A DNA stretch of 64,000 nt from Roseiarcus fermentans (GTDB lineage Bacteria; Pseudomonadota; Alphaproteobacteria; Rhizobiales; Beijerinckiaceae): the NCBI RefSeq assembly GCF_003315135.1, contig NZ_QNRK01000014.1, positions 62,001-126,000 on the forward strand, read 5' to 3'. The notes below the pieces were generated by a model that ran no database searches, was not told the origin of the DNA, and was given only the letters and a program-made list of their open reading frames with translations. Within the stretch, counting starts at the first letter, position 1. Every line of letters begins with the position of its first letter. Shown piece by piece: positions 34,895 to 42,946 of this stretch. A program made the translations under genes and the position numbers.

Positions 34895-35800
34895 ATGGCC
34901 AACGACACGATGAAGCAGCAGATGGCGAGCAAGGGCGGCTTCATCGCCGCTCTCGACCAGAGCGGCGGCTCGACTCCCGGGGCGCTCCGGCTCTACGGCA
35001 TCCCCGACAGCGAGTACGCCGGCGACGAAGCGAAAATGTTCGAGCTCATGCACGAGTTCCGGGTGCGGATGATGAGCGCGCCCGCATTCACCGGCGCCAA
35101 GGTCATCGCCGCCATCCTGTTCGAGCGGACGATGGACGGCGAGGCCAAGGGCAAGCCCGTGCCCACCTACCTGTGGGAGGACCGGGGCGTCGTGCCGATC
35201 GTCAAGGTCGACAAGGGGCTCGAGCACGATCAGGACGGCGTGCAGTTGATGAAGCCGATGCCGGGCCTCGACGCGCTGCTCGCGAGGGCTGCGAAGCTCG
35301 GCGTGTTCGGCACCAAGATGCGCTCGGTCATCAATCACGCCTCGAAGGACGGCATCGCGGCCATCGCGCGGCAGCAGTTCGAGATCGGCGAGCAGATCGC
35401 CGGGCACGGCCTCGTCCCGATCCTCGAGCCCGAGGTCTCGATCAAGGCCACGGACAAGGCGAGGGCGGAAACGATCCTGCTCGACGCGCTGGCCGAAGGC
35501 CTCGACCGGCTTCCGGCCGGCCGGCAGGTGATGTTCAAGCTGACCCTGCCGGATGTTCCCGACCTCTACGCGCCGCTGATCGAGGACAAGCGCGTCCTGC
35601 GCGTCGTCGCCCTCTCGGGCGGCTATTCGCGCGCCGAGGCGTGCCGGAAGCTGGCGCTGAATCACGGCATGATCGCCAGTTTCTCCCGCGCGCTTACCGA
35701 AGGCCTCCTACGCTCGATGAGCGACGCCGACTTCGACAAGGCGCTCGGGGAGGCGATCGCCGAGATTTACGGGGCCTCGGTCGACAAGGTCGCGGCGTAG
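34895..35800 (+). CDS. fda: Class I fructose-bisphosphate aldolase
   Basis: 301 residues. The product belongs to the short bacterial class I (Schiff-base) aldolases: GGFIAALDQSGGSTPGALRLYG, AILFERTMDGEAKGKPVPTYL, VPIVKVDKGLE, GTKMRSVINHAS and LVPILEPEVSIK, with Lys in KLTLP as candidate for the Schiff base. It cleaves fructose 1,6-bisphosphate to two triose phosphates, or runs in reverse in gluconeogenesis. ATG 34895 has GGAG at good spacing; the frame remains open upstream without homology. It appears monocistronic. The symbol follows the staphylococcal class I enzyme. Confidence 0.92.
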   Translation: MANDTMKQQMASKGGFIAALDQSGGSTPGALRLYGIPDSEYAGDEAKMFELMHEFRVRMMSAPAFTGAKVIAAILFERTMDGEAKGKPVPTYLWEDRGVVPIVKVDKGLEHDQDGVQLMKPMPGLDALLARAAKLGVFGTKMRSVINHASKDGIAAIARQQFEIGEQIAGHGLVPILEPEVSIKATDKARAETILLDALAEGLDRLPAGRQVMFKLTLPDVPDLYAPLIEDKRVLRVVALSGGYSRAEACRKLALNHGMIASFSRALTEGLLRSMSDADFDKALGEAIAEIYGASVDKVAA

Positions 35801-35948
35801 AGCGTCCCGGGAGGGAGCGTGTCCCGCGCTCTCCCAACGCCCGTCGCCCTATGGCGCGGCGAGACGCCGCCTGTCCCGTCGCTCGCCGCCGGCGAGCCGG
35901 AAAACCGGCCGTCGCTGCGACGTCGAGGTCGCCTCGACGTCCTGCGCC

Positions 35949-36590
35949 TTACTTGAGCAGCTTGAAAGCGTGCGCCGACCAGTCGCCGCGGCCGATGCCG
36001 GGGATGCACCAGAGTTTGCACAGCGGCTCGATGGCGCGCGCCGCCTCGAGCGCGCCCATGTCCTCGACGTCCCAGCCGAACTGGTCGCAGATCCCGGCGA
36101 CGGTCCGCTTGGCCTTCGCGTCGTTTCCGCAGATGAACATGGTCGGCCGCAGGCCGCCGAAGTCGGGATTGACCATGTAGGACGAGCCGACCGAGTTGAA
36201 CGCCTTGACGAAATGCGCGTCGGGAAACGCCTTCTGCAGCCGCTCCATCAGCGACTCGTTCTGGTCGGTGAAGTAGCTGAGGACGCCCGCGACCGGCGGC
36301 CCGCCGCCGATCGGGTTCGTGGCGTCGATCACCGGCTTGCCGTCGATCGCGGCGGCGCCGACATAGTTCAGCGCGTGCAGCGCCACCTCGCCGCCGACCG
36401 CCAGGACCACGACGTCGCCGAAGGTGGCGGCTTCCGCGAACGACCTGACCGTCGCGCCGGTGTTCTCGCCCAGCCACTCGGCGAGTTTGCCCGGATCGCG
36501 GGTGCCGATGGCGACGGAATGGCCGTGTTTTAAGAAACCAGCCGCGAGAGTCTGGCCGACGATTCCCGAACCGATGACGCCGATCTTCAT
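35949..36590 (-). CDS. NADPH-dependent F420 reductase-like (Rossmann) protein
   Basis: 213 residues. The N-terminal Rossmann motif MKIGVIGSGIVGQTLAAGFLK and TRDP after beta-2 (Arg suggests NADP preference) identify the F420-dependent NADP oxidoreductase-like family. Further family segments are VVVLAVGG, VIDATNPIGGG and HFVKAFNSVGSSYMVNP. In most proteobacteria such genes occur without F420 biosynthesis, so an ordinary NADP-dependent reductase or dinucleotide-binding protein is likely. No partner genes adjoin it. The overall length fits the family. Confidence 0.85.
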   Translation of the reverse strand: MKIGVIGSGIVGQTLAAGFLKHGHSVAIGTRDPGKLAEWLGENTGATVRSFAEAATFGDVVVLAVGGEVALHALNYVGAAAIDGKPVIDATNPIGGGPPVAGVLSYFTDQNESLMERLQKAFPDAHFVKAFNSVGSSYMVNPDFGGLRPTMFICGNDAKAKRTVAGICDQFGWDVEDMGALEAARAIEPLCKLWCIPGIGRGDWSAHAFKLLK

Positions 36591-36681
36591 GAGACGTCTC
36601 CTCCGTTGAATGCCTGACAGTGGGGTTTACTGGGCGCGGACGCAAGGGCCCGGACGCGTGCGTCGGCGCCGGGCGTCCCGC

Positions 36682-37087
36682 TCACTGCCCCAGGTTTCGC
36701 GAATGCGCCCAATCCTCGAGCGTCAGCGCCATGGTCGCCACGGCTGGCTCGGGGGTGGGTCCGCACGGCGCGAGCGAAGGCCACGTCCGCAGGCACGACA
36801 GCGCTCGCCCCGGTCGCGATGGCGAAAGCTAGATACAGCGTGTCGGTAACCGGGTGATCGATGGTCATGCCGACGTCGAGCGCGGCGTCGTGCAGGCGCA
36901 TGGATGCGGTGGGAATCGGCGCGACGGCCGCGCGGAGCAGACCGAGACCGGCCCGCGCCTCGGCCAGTGTCAGCAGCTTTCGCCGCGCTTTCAGCCACAG
37001 GACGTTGGTTGCTTCGTGCAGCCAGAAGTCGGGGACGAGCAGGTCCGGTTCCTTGCCGAGGAGGGCCTCCGCGAGCGGGCTGTCCGG
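36682..37087 (-). pseudogene. Degraded VapC-type PIN toxin gene
   Basis: Reading the minus strand gives PDSPLAEALLGKEPDLLVPD, FWLHEATNVLWLKARRKLLT, then DHPVTDTLYLAFAIATGASA and VVPADVAFARAVR, a clear PIN-domain toxin body with the acidic residues of the second half. The normal N-terminus with the first catalytic Asp is gone: a TAA stop at 37088-37090 directly precedes the conserved part. Near the end, a C-run (complement of GGGGGTGGG near 36752-36760) shifts the frame; ignoring one base restores EPAVATMALTLEDWAHSRNL and a stop at 36682-36684. No VapB-like antitoxin gene is seen upstream. Confidence 0.75.
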
Positions 37088-37200
37088 TTATGACAGCATA
37101 TGCCCGATCGGCGCCGGCTCAAGATTTCTCTCTCGCTGTCGGGCGGCGCGCGGACGAAGGTTGCGTCTCTGCCCGAGGTGGGCGGAACGGCAAAGCTCTC

Positions 37201-37344
37201 CATCATCGCGAGGAGCGAAGCGACGCGGCGATCCAGGGGGGCAGGGCCAGTGTCTCGGCGAATTGGCGGGCGCAGCGGTTCTTCGCCGTCCGCGCAGGCG
37301 GCTCCTGGATCGCCGCGTCGCCCTTCGGGCTCCTCGCGACGACG
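37201..37344. repeat. Palindromic intergenic repeat element
   Basis: The ends form long imperfect inverted repeats: CGCGAGGAGCGAAGCGACGC (from 37207) and its continuation GGCGATCCAGGGG pair with CTCCTGGATCGCCGCGTCGC then CCTTCGGGCTCCTCGCGACG (37302-37341). The ends resemble a palindromic intergenic repeat common in Hyphomicrobiales genomes (recognised from memory). Total length is about 144 bases with no coding frame. The remainder of 37100-37465 has no supported gene. Confidence 0.7.
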
Positions 37345-37465
37345 GCGGAAGGGCGCCCGGCGCGGGAGTTACAAAGTTGCAAAGTCACCCGAAACGGCGC
37401 CCGAGCCGCTGAAATCGGCTGCCGAGAGCGAACCCGCGCCCATGGCTGAATCGGAGGGGAGGGGA

Positions 37466-38542
37466 CTACGTCCGTTTCCCCTTCCCCTCGGCCGGCTTCA
37501 GCGCCCCGACGATCCCCGCGGGAGCGAAATAGACCGCCAGCACGAAGGCGAGGCCGAGCCACAGCAGCCAGCGGTGCGGGTCGAACAGGCCCGGCAGCAG
37601 CGGCAGATGCGCTTCCGCCGCGGCGTTCGCCAGCGCCCCCATCAGGTCCTGCAGATAGCCTTCCGCCACGACGAACACGGCCGCGCCGACGATCGCGCCC
37701 CACAGCGACCCCATGCCGCCGACCACCACCATCACCAGCACGTCGACCTGGATCGAGAACGACAGCGCCGTGTCGGGTCCGACATAGCGCAGCCACAACG
37801 CGCTGAGCGCGCCGGCGACGGTCGCCCCGAGCGCCGAGATGCAGGTCGCCAGCGTGCGGTGGAACACGATCCGGTAACCGAGCGCCTCGGCGCGAAAGGG
37901 GTTTTCGCGGATGGCCTGCAGCACGCGCCCGAATGGCGAGTTGACCACCCGCAGCAGGACCAGAAAGGCGACTGCGGCGACGAAGAACACCAGATAATAG
38001 GCGATCAGCTTGCCGCTCGCCGGCACGCCGAAAATCGGATGGTCGAGCCACTTGAACCCCGGCTGCAGCGCCGCCGGGACCTTGAACGAGCGCCCGTCCT
38101 CGCCGCCGGTGATGTCCGACAGTTGCGAGGCCAGCACGTTGAACGCGTAGGCGACGGCGAGCGTCACCATGGCGAAGAAGATCGACTGCACCCGGAGCGA
38201 GAACAGGCCGATTGCGAGCGCGAGCGCGAGCGACAGCGCCGCCGCCGCGACGAGCCCGATCGCAACCGCGGTCCAGCTCGCCCCGAGCCCGTAGAGCGCG
38301 AGCCCGACGCCGTAGGCGCCGACGCCGAAGAACATGACGTGGGCGAAGGACACGATCCCGGCGTAGCCGATCAGGACGTCGTAGGAGGCGACGAGCAGGA
38401 TCATCACGCAGATTTTCGCCGACGTGTTCAGCGCCTTCGCGCCCGGGAACAGGAACGGAGCGAGCATGAGCGCCAGCACGACAGCCCCGATGAGGATCTG
38501 CAAGGGCCGGCCGCGCGGGCCATCGCCGGAGAGAAGGCTCAT
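37466..38542 (-). CDS. livM: Branched-chain amino acid ABC transporter permease LivM
   Basis: 358 residues with about nine or ten membrane helices. LivM features include VLIGYAGIVSFAHVMFFGVGA, the conserved cytoplasmic loop SPFGRVLQAIRENPFRAEAL, and DVLVMVVVGGMGSLWGAIVGA. Last gene of a five-gene operon; its ATG overlaps the livH stop by 4 bases. With LivH it forms the inner-membrane channel energised by LivF/LivG. The C-terminal tail is short and basic (KPAEGKGKRT). The substrate group of such systems ranges from Leu/Ile/Val to amides and urea. Confidence 0.92.
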   Translation of the reverse strand: MSLLSGDGPRGRPLQILIGAVVLALMLAPFLFPGAKALNTSAKICVMILLVASYDVLIGYAGIVSFAHVMFFGVGAYGVGLALYGLGASWTAVAIGLVAAAALSLALALAIGLFSLRVQSIFFAMVTLAVAYAFNVLASQLSDITGGEDGRSFKVPAALQPGFKWLDHPIFGVPASGKLIAYYLVFFVAAVAFLVLLRVVNSPFGRVLQAIRENPFRAEALGYRIVFHRTLATCISALGATVAGALSALWLRYVGPDTALSFSIQVDVLVMVVVGGMGSLWGAIVGAAVFVVAEGYLQDLMGALANAAAEAHLPLLPGLFDPHRWLLWLGLAFVLAVYFAPAGIVGALKPAEGKGKRT

Positions 38543-39549
38543 CGGCCGGTCACCGGATAGAGGCCGCGCGGACGCCACAGCAGCACCACGACCATCGCGA
38601 CAATGTTGGAGACGAGCGCGAGTTTCGGCGCGAGGAAGCCGGCGTAATTGGCGATCAGCGCCACCAGGATCGAGGCGACGAACGAGCCGCCGACCGAGCC
38701 CAGGCCGCCGATGATGATGACGATGAAGCACAGGACCAGAAACTCGGCGCCAATGGTCGCGTGCGCCTGGCCGCGGTAGAGCGCCATCATCGCCCCGCCG
38801 AGGCCCGCAAGCGCGCTGCCGGCCATGAATACGCCGACGAACAGCCGGTCGATGCGGTAGCCGAGCGCTTCCACCATCTCGCGGTTCTCGACGCCGGCGC
38901 GGATCAGGAGGCCGATCTTGGTGCGGTTGAGGATCAGCGTCTCGCCCGCGAACACCGCGAGGCCGACGACGGTCGCGAGCACGCGATACTTCTCGATCGC
39001 CGTGTCGCCGAACACGAACGAGCCGCGAAACGCAGCCGGTAGGGCGAGCGGGATCTGGTCCGGCCCCCAGAGCGCGTAGATGAGCTGTTCGGCGATGATC
39101 GCGCCGCCGATGGTGGCGAGAATCTGGCGCAGGTGCTGGCCGTAGACGGGTTTGACGATCAGCCGTTCGAACAGCCAGCCGAGCGCCCCGCAGACCACCG
39201 CCGCAGCGAGGATGGCGAGCGCGAAGGCCGCGAGATTGAGCGCGACCGAGTCCGAGGCGGACCAGCCGGCGAGCGGCAGGAGCACCAGCGTCGCGACATA
39301 GGCGCCCAGCGCAATGAAGGCGCCGTGGCCGAAGTTGAGCACGTCCATCATGCCGAACACGAGCGTCAGCCCCGAGGCCATGGTGAAGATCATCATGCCC
39401 ATGGCGATTCCCGCCGCCGTCAGTGTCAGGAAGGTCGAGGCCGAGCCGACGAAAGGCGCGGCGACGAGGGCCACGATCAGCGGCGTCAGCGCCGGCAAAA
39501 TCTCGATTTTCCGCCGCGGCAGCGCCGCCCCGACATCGAGCGCGCTCAT
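38539..39549 (-). CDS. livH: Branched-chain amino acid ABC transporter permease LivH
   Basis: 336 residues with about eight membrane helices. Family signatures: SGLTLVFGMMDVLNFGHGAFIALGAYV and the cytoplasmic loop TKIGLLIRAGVENREMVEALGYRIDRLF, in pieces, followed by GGLGSVGGSFVASILVALI. ATG 39549 overlaps the livF stop and the gene's own stop overlaps livM, both by ATGA. The N-terminal 20 residues before the first helix are slightly longer than in E. coli LivH. Works with LivM as heterodimeric permease. Confidence 0.93.
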   Translation of the reverse strand: MSALDVGAALPRRKIEILPALTPLIVALVAAPFVGSASTFLTLTAAGIAMGMMIFTMASGLTLVFGMMDVLNFGHGAFIALGAYVATLVLLPLAGWSASDSVALNLAAFALAILAAAVVCGALGWLFERLIVKPVYGQHLRQILATIGGAIIAEQLIYALWGPDQIPLALPAAFRGSFVFGDTAIEKYRVLATVVGLAVFAGETLILNRTKIGLLIRAGVENREMVEALGYRIDRLFVGVFMAGSALAGLGGAMMALYRGQAHATIGAEFLVLCFIVIIIGGLGSVGGSFVASILVALIANYAGFLAPKLALVSNIVAMVVVLLWRPRGLYPVTGR

Positions 39550-40268
39550 TGGTGCGAATCCAGGCTGAGGCCGAGCAGGCGCATTTGCAGGCGCTGGTCT
39601 GCGGCGAGATCGCGCATCGAGCCACGGTGCACGACGCGGCCGTTGTCCATGACGCGCACCTCGTCGCCGACTTCCGCCGCGACGCGGAAATTCTGCTCGA
39701 CCAGGAGGATCGTGACGCCGGTCGCCTTGATCTCCTTCAGGCAGTCGATCAGCGCGCCGACGATCGCGGGCGCGAGGCCCTTGGTCGGCTCGTCGATCAG
39801 CAGGAGTTCGCGCGGCTCGACGATGGCGCGGGCGATCGACAACATCTGCTTCTGCCCGCCCGAGAGCGAGCCGGCGCGCGACAGCCAGAACTTTCTCAGC
39901 GCCGGGAAGAAGCCGAAGATCCAGGCGAGGCGGCGGTCGTCCATCGGGCCCTGGCGCGCGCCGAGGATCAGGTTCTCCTTCACCGTCAGGTCGGAAAAGA
40001 CCGCCATCGTCTCGGGCGCGTAGCCGACCCCGAGTCTGGCGACGTCGCTCGCCGCGAGGCTGTGCAGCGCCCTGTCGCCGAGCGCGATGCGCCCCTTCGA
40101 GGCGCGCCACAGCCCCATGATCGTGCGCAGCGTCGTGGTCTTGCCGGCGCCGTTGCGGCCGAGCAGCATGGTGGTCAGCCCGCCGGGGGCGTCGAGATCG
40201 ACGCCCTGCAAGATGTGATAGCGGCCGATGTGGGTGTGGACGCCTTCCAGCGCGAGACCGGCGCTCAT
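39546..40268 (-). CDS. livF: Branched-chain amino acid ABC transporter ATP-binding protein LivF
   Basis: 240 residues. Complete ABC ATPase: Walker A LLGRNGAGKTTTLRTIMGL, signature SLSGGQKQMLSIARAI, Walker B ELLLIDEPTKGLAP and switch His region ILLVEQNF. The YAPETMAVFSDLTVKENL stretch is characteristic of LivF rather than LivG. Couples ATP hydrolysis to uptake through LivH/LivM. ATGA overlaps on both sides (livG upstream, livH downstream). Confidence 0.94.
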   Translation of the reverse strand: MSAGLALEGVHTHIGRYHILQGVDLDAPGGLTTMLLGRNGAGKTTTLRTIMGLWRASKGRIALGDRALHSLAASDVARLGVGYAPETMAVFSDLTVKENLILGARQGPMDDRRLAWIFGFFPALRKFWLSRAGSLSGGQKQMLSIARAIVEPRELLLIDEPTKGLAPAIVGALIDCLKEIKATGVTILLVEQNFRVAAEVGDEVRVMDNGRVVHRGSMRDLAADQRLQMRLLGLSLDSHQ

Positions 40269-41029
40269 GCCGCCTTCCCCGGCGCGATCCCGAGATAGGC
40301 CTCCTGCACCACCGCCGAGGCGATCACCGCCTGAGGCTCGCCGTCGGCCGCGAGCCGGCCGTTGACCAGCACGACGATGCGGTCGGCGAGCGAGCGCACC
40401 ACGTCCATCTTGTGCTCGACCAGCAGGATGGTCCGGGTCGGGTCGCTCTTCAGCCGCGCGATCAGGTCGAGCACGACCGGGACCTCGTCGACGCTCATGC
40501 CGGCGGTCGGCTCGTCGAACATGGCGATCTTGGGCTCCAGCGCCATCATCATCGCGACCTCGAGCTTGCGCTGATCGCCGTGCGACAGCGCCGCCGCCTG
40601 CGTCCCGCGTCTGTCGCCCAGACCCACCGACCCCAGCACCGCCTCGGCCTTGTCGATCAGGTCGCGCCGCCCTCGCCACGGCCGGCGCATGTCGTAATGA
40701 ACCCCGGCGTGGGCCTGCACGGCGAGCCGCACGTTCTCGGCGACGGCGAGCTGCGGAAACAGGTTCGTCAGCTGGAAGGCGCGGCCGAGGCCGAGCCGCG
40801 TGCGCTCGGGCGCGCCGAGCCGGGTGACGTCCCGGCCGAAGATCGCCACCGCGCCGTCGGAGGCGCGCAGCTGGCCGGAGATCAGGTTGAAATAGGTCGT
40901 CTTGCCGGCGCCGTTCGGCCCGACGATGGCGGTGAGCTCGCCGGGCCGGAACGCGCAGGTGACGTGGTCGACAGCGACGTGGCCGCCGAAACGGACCGTG
41001 AGGCCGCGGGTTTCGAGCGAGGGGCTCAT
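40265..41029 (-). CDS. livG: Branched-chain amino acid ABC transporter ATP-binding protein LivG
   Basis: 254 residues. LivG-type ABC ATPase: LTVRFGGHVAVDHV, Walker A AIVGPNGAGKTTYFNLISG, the LivG-specific GLGRAFQLTNLFPQLAVAEN, Walker B KIAMFDEPTAGMSVDEV and ILLVEHKMDVV. The signature motif is unusual: ALSHGDQRKLEVAMMMALEP, with SHGDQ where most ABC proteins have SGGQ/SYGEQ; this form occurs in some Liv/Urt ATPases. Overlaps the binding-protein gene and livF by 4 bases each. Confidence 0.93.
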   Translation of the reverse strand: MSPSLETRGLTVRFGGHVAVDHVTCAFRPGELTAIVGPNGAGKTTYFNLISGQLRASDGAVAIFGRDVTRLGAPERTRLGLGRAFQLTNLFPQLAVAENVRLAVQAHAGVHYDMRRPWRGRRDLIDKAEAVLGSVGLGDRRGTQAAALSHGDQRKLEVAMMMALEPKIAMFDEPTAGMSVDEVPVVLDLIARLKSDPTRTILLVEHKMDVVRSLADRIVVLVNGRLAADGEPQAVIASAVVQEAYLGIAPGKAA

Positions 41030-42213
41030 CGCTTGTTGCGGATCGGAATGTCCATGTCCTCGATCTTGATCTCGCGGGTGAGTTCGGGGATCGCCCAGGC
41101 CACGTTCGGGTCGACCTTGATCTTGAAGGCGTACATCGACTGCAGCGCCTGATGGTCCTCCTTGCGGAAGATCATCTTGCCCTTGGGGGTGTCGAATTCC
41201 ATGCCCTCCATGACGGGGATCAGCTTCTCCGCGTCGGTCGATTTCGCCTTGTCGAGCGCGGTCACCAGCGCCTCGGCCGCGGCGAAGCCGCCGGCGGTGA
41301 AAAAGTCCGGCGGGGCGTGAAAACGCTTCTCGTGCTCGGCGACCAGCCAGTCGTTGGCCGGGTTCTTCGGGATCGCGTAGTAATAATACGCCGCGCCCTC
41401 GAGGCCGGGGAAGCGCTTGTACTGGGCGAGGATCGGCAGAATGTTGCCCGCGCCGGCGAAGCCGACGCCGTAGCGCTCGGGGCCGAGGTCGGCGAGCTTG
41501 TCGAGCGGGTTGGTGGCGCCGGCCCACACCGTCCAGATCAGCTTCTTTCCCGGCTTGTCCTTCAGCGCGTCGAACAGGCGCTGCCCGACGCCGGTGAAGT
41601 CGGTGGTGTTGGCCGGGGCGTATTCCTCGGCGACGAGGGTCGCGCCGGTCTTGGCGAGCGCCGCCTTGAACGCCGCCACGCCGTCGTGGCCGAAGGCGTT
41701 GTCGACGCCGAGCACCGCGATGTTGACGCCAGGCGCCCCGATGGCGATCGCGTTCGAGATCGCGTCCTGCGAGGAATTGCGCGCGGTGCGGAAGATGTAG
41801 CGGTTCCACTTGTCGCCGGTGATCTGGTCGGCGACCGCGGGCTCGACGATCAAAATCTTCTTGTGCTCCTCGGCGACCGGCAGCATGGCGATGGTCGCGG
41901 GCGACGAGGTCGTGCCGACGGCGATGTCGGCGCCGTCGTCCTCGAACGCTTCGGTCAGCGCGCTTTTCGCGAGGTCGGGCTTGCCTTGGTCGTCCTTGGT
42001 CACGATGACGATCGTCTTGCCGTCGACCGCCATCGTGCCCTTGGTGGCGTATTCGAGGCCGAGCCGGAAGCCGGCCTCGGTCTGCTTGGCGTAGGCCTCG
42101 AGCGGGCCGGTGAGGCCGCGAATCAGCGCGACCTTGACCTCGTCCGCGCGCGCCGCGCCCACGGCGGCGGCGAAGGCCGCGGCGACCGCGATTGTCCCGA
42201 GACGAAACCTCAT
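41026..42213 (-). CDS. ABC transporter substrate-binding protein, branched-chain amino acid type
   Basis: 395 residues with signal peptide (LGTIAVAAAFAAAVGAARA). Mature part is a periplasmic type I binding fold (LivJ/AmiC-like): VKVALIRGLTGPLEAYAKQT, IVTKDDQGKPDLAKSAL, TTSSPATIAMLPVAEEHKK and ADIAVG. The Tyr-rich stretch GAAYYYYAIPKNPANDWLV and PVMEGMEFDTPKGKM are typical of the branch. GAGGAG precedes ATG 42213. It is the first gene of the operon, so its transcript probably initiates in 42214-42400, back to back with the tRNA-Pro gene. The real ligand may be a branched-chain or other hydrophobic amino acid or a short amide. Confidence 0.9.
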   Translation of the reverse strand: MRFRLGTIAVAAAFAAAVGAARADEVKVALIRGLTGPLEAYAKQTEAGFRLGLEYATKGTMAVDGKTIVIVTKDDQGKPDLAKSALTEAFEDDGADIAVGTTSSPATIAMLPVAEEHKKILIVEPAVADQITGDKWNRYIFRTARNSSQDAISNAIAIGAPGVNIAVLGVDNAFGHDGVAAFKAALAKTGATLVAEEYAPANTTDFTGVGQRLFDALKDKPGKKLIWTVWAGATNPLDKLADLGPERYGVGFAGAGNILPILAQYKRFPGLEGAAYYYYAIPKNPANDWLVAEHEKRFHAPPDFFTAGGFAAAEALVTALDKAKSTDAEKLIPVMEGMEFDTPKGKMIFRKEDHQALQSMYAFKIKVDPNVAWAIPELTREIKIEDMDIPIRNKR

Positions 42214-42407
42214 GAGCGCTCCTCGTGATGTCGCCCGCGCTGACCTGCATGTTTGCCGGGCGCTGGCATGGAATTGCATACGAGATTAGCCGTCGGCGCG
42301 GGCGTTTCAAGCGCATTCGCGGGACTCGCGAAATCACGATTGCGAGGCTTGCATGCGCCACCCGACGCCCCTATAAGGCCGCTCTGGCCGCTTCGCGCGG
42401 CCTTTGT

Positions 42408-42484
42408 CGGAGTGTAGCGCAGTCTGGTAGCGCACCTCGTTCGGGACGAGGGGGTCGTAGGTTCGAATCCTATCACTCCGACCA
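42408..42484 (+). tRNA. tRNA-Pro (anticodon CGG)
   Basis: A 77-base cloverleaf: acceptor CGGAGTG (42408-42414) pairs with CACTCCG (42474-42480), followed by encoded ACCA. The anticodon stem CCTCG/CGAGG encloses loop TTCGGGA, giving anticodon CGG (Pro, CCG codons, frequent in this GC-rich genome). T-arm loop TTCGAAT is canonical. No T-run terminator is obvious directly after it. Confidence 0.97.
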
Positions 42485-42500
42485 ATTTCATCACCAGACT

Positions 42501-42617
42501 TCAGCATGGCGGCCGGGACGGCCCGGCTTCGGGCATGACGTCGGTCTCGCGGTCGGCGTCCTCGAGCGCGGCGCGCGCTAGCTGGTCGCTGAGAACGATC
42601 CGCAGGGTTTCAACGGC
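42501..42617 (-). pseudogene. N-terminal remnant resembling a cryptochrome/photolyase-related protein
   Basis: Just downstream of the tRNA, a minus-strand frame reads ETLRIVLSDQLARAALEDAD then RETDVMPEAG before losing similarity and stopping at 42501. This matches the N-terminus of photolyase-related (PhrB-like) proteins, which begin with a TLRLVLGDQL segment followed by D-x3-D. A GGAGGA site lies just upstream, but the codon at start position is GTT. Only about 35 codons remain. Based on motif memory, so tentative. Confidence 0.4.
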
Positions 42618-42946
42618 GATTCCTCCGGGCCGAACGCGTCCGGCCGCGCCCGGTCGGAAGCTGTGGCGGCTCGCCGCCGCCGGATCATGGCCGGTCGCGC
42701 GCGAATTCCGCGGCGCGGCCGAAGGCGAAGCGCGGCCGAAATCGCCCGGCGCGGCCGCAGCGATGTCCTCCCGCCGCGCCCATATCACACATCGCCGCCG
42801 CCTGTTCACGAAAATGTCAACGCTGGTCCCATCCGGCAGTCACCCGATGTTGATAGAGTCAAGATCGTGGGGAGCGATTGCGAGCGGCGGCAGGCGACTG
42901 CGTCTCCCGCCGGGGTTCGCCCTCGCTTTCTACGAGGGGAAAGGGA

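Noticed and set aside
42848-42860. TTGATAGAGTCAA upstream of the third PEP-CTERM gene, resembling a FNR box
   Set aside because: The half-sites are separated by 3 bases instead of 4, which changes helical phasing for a Crp/Fnr dimer.
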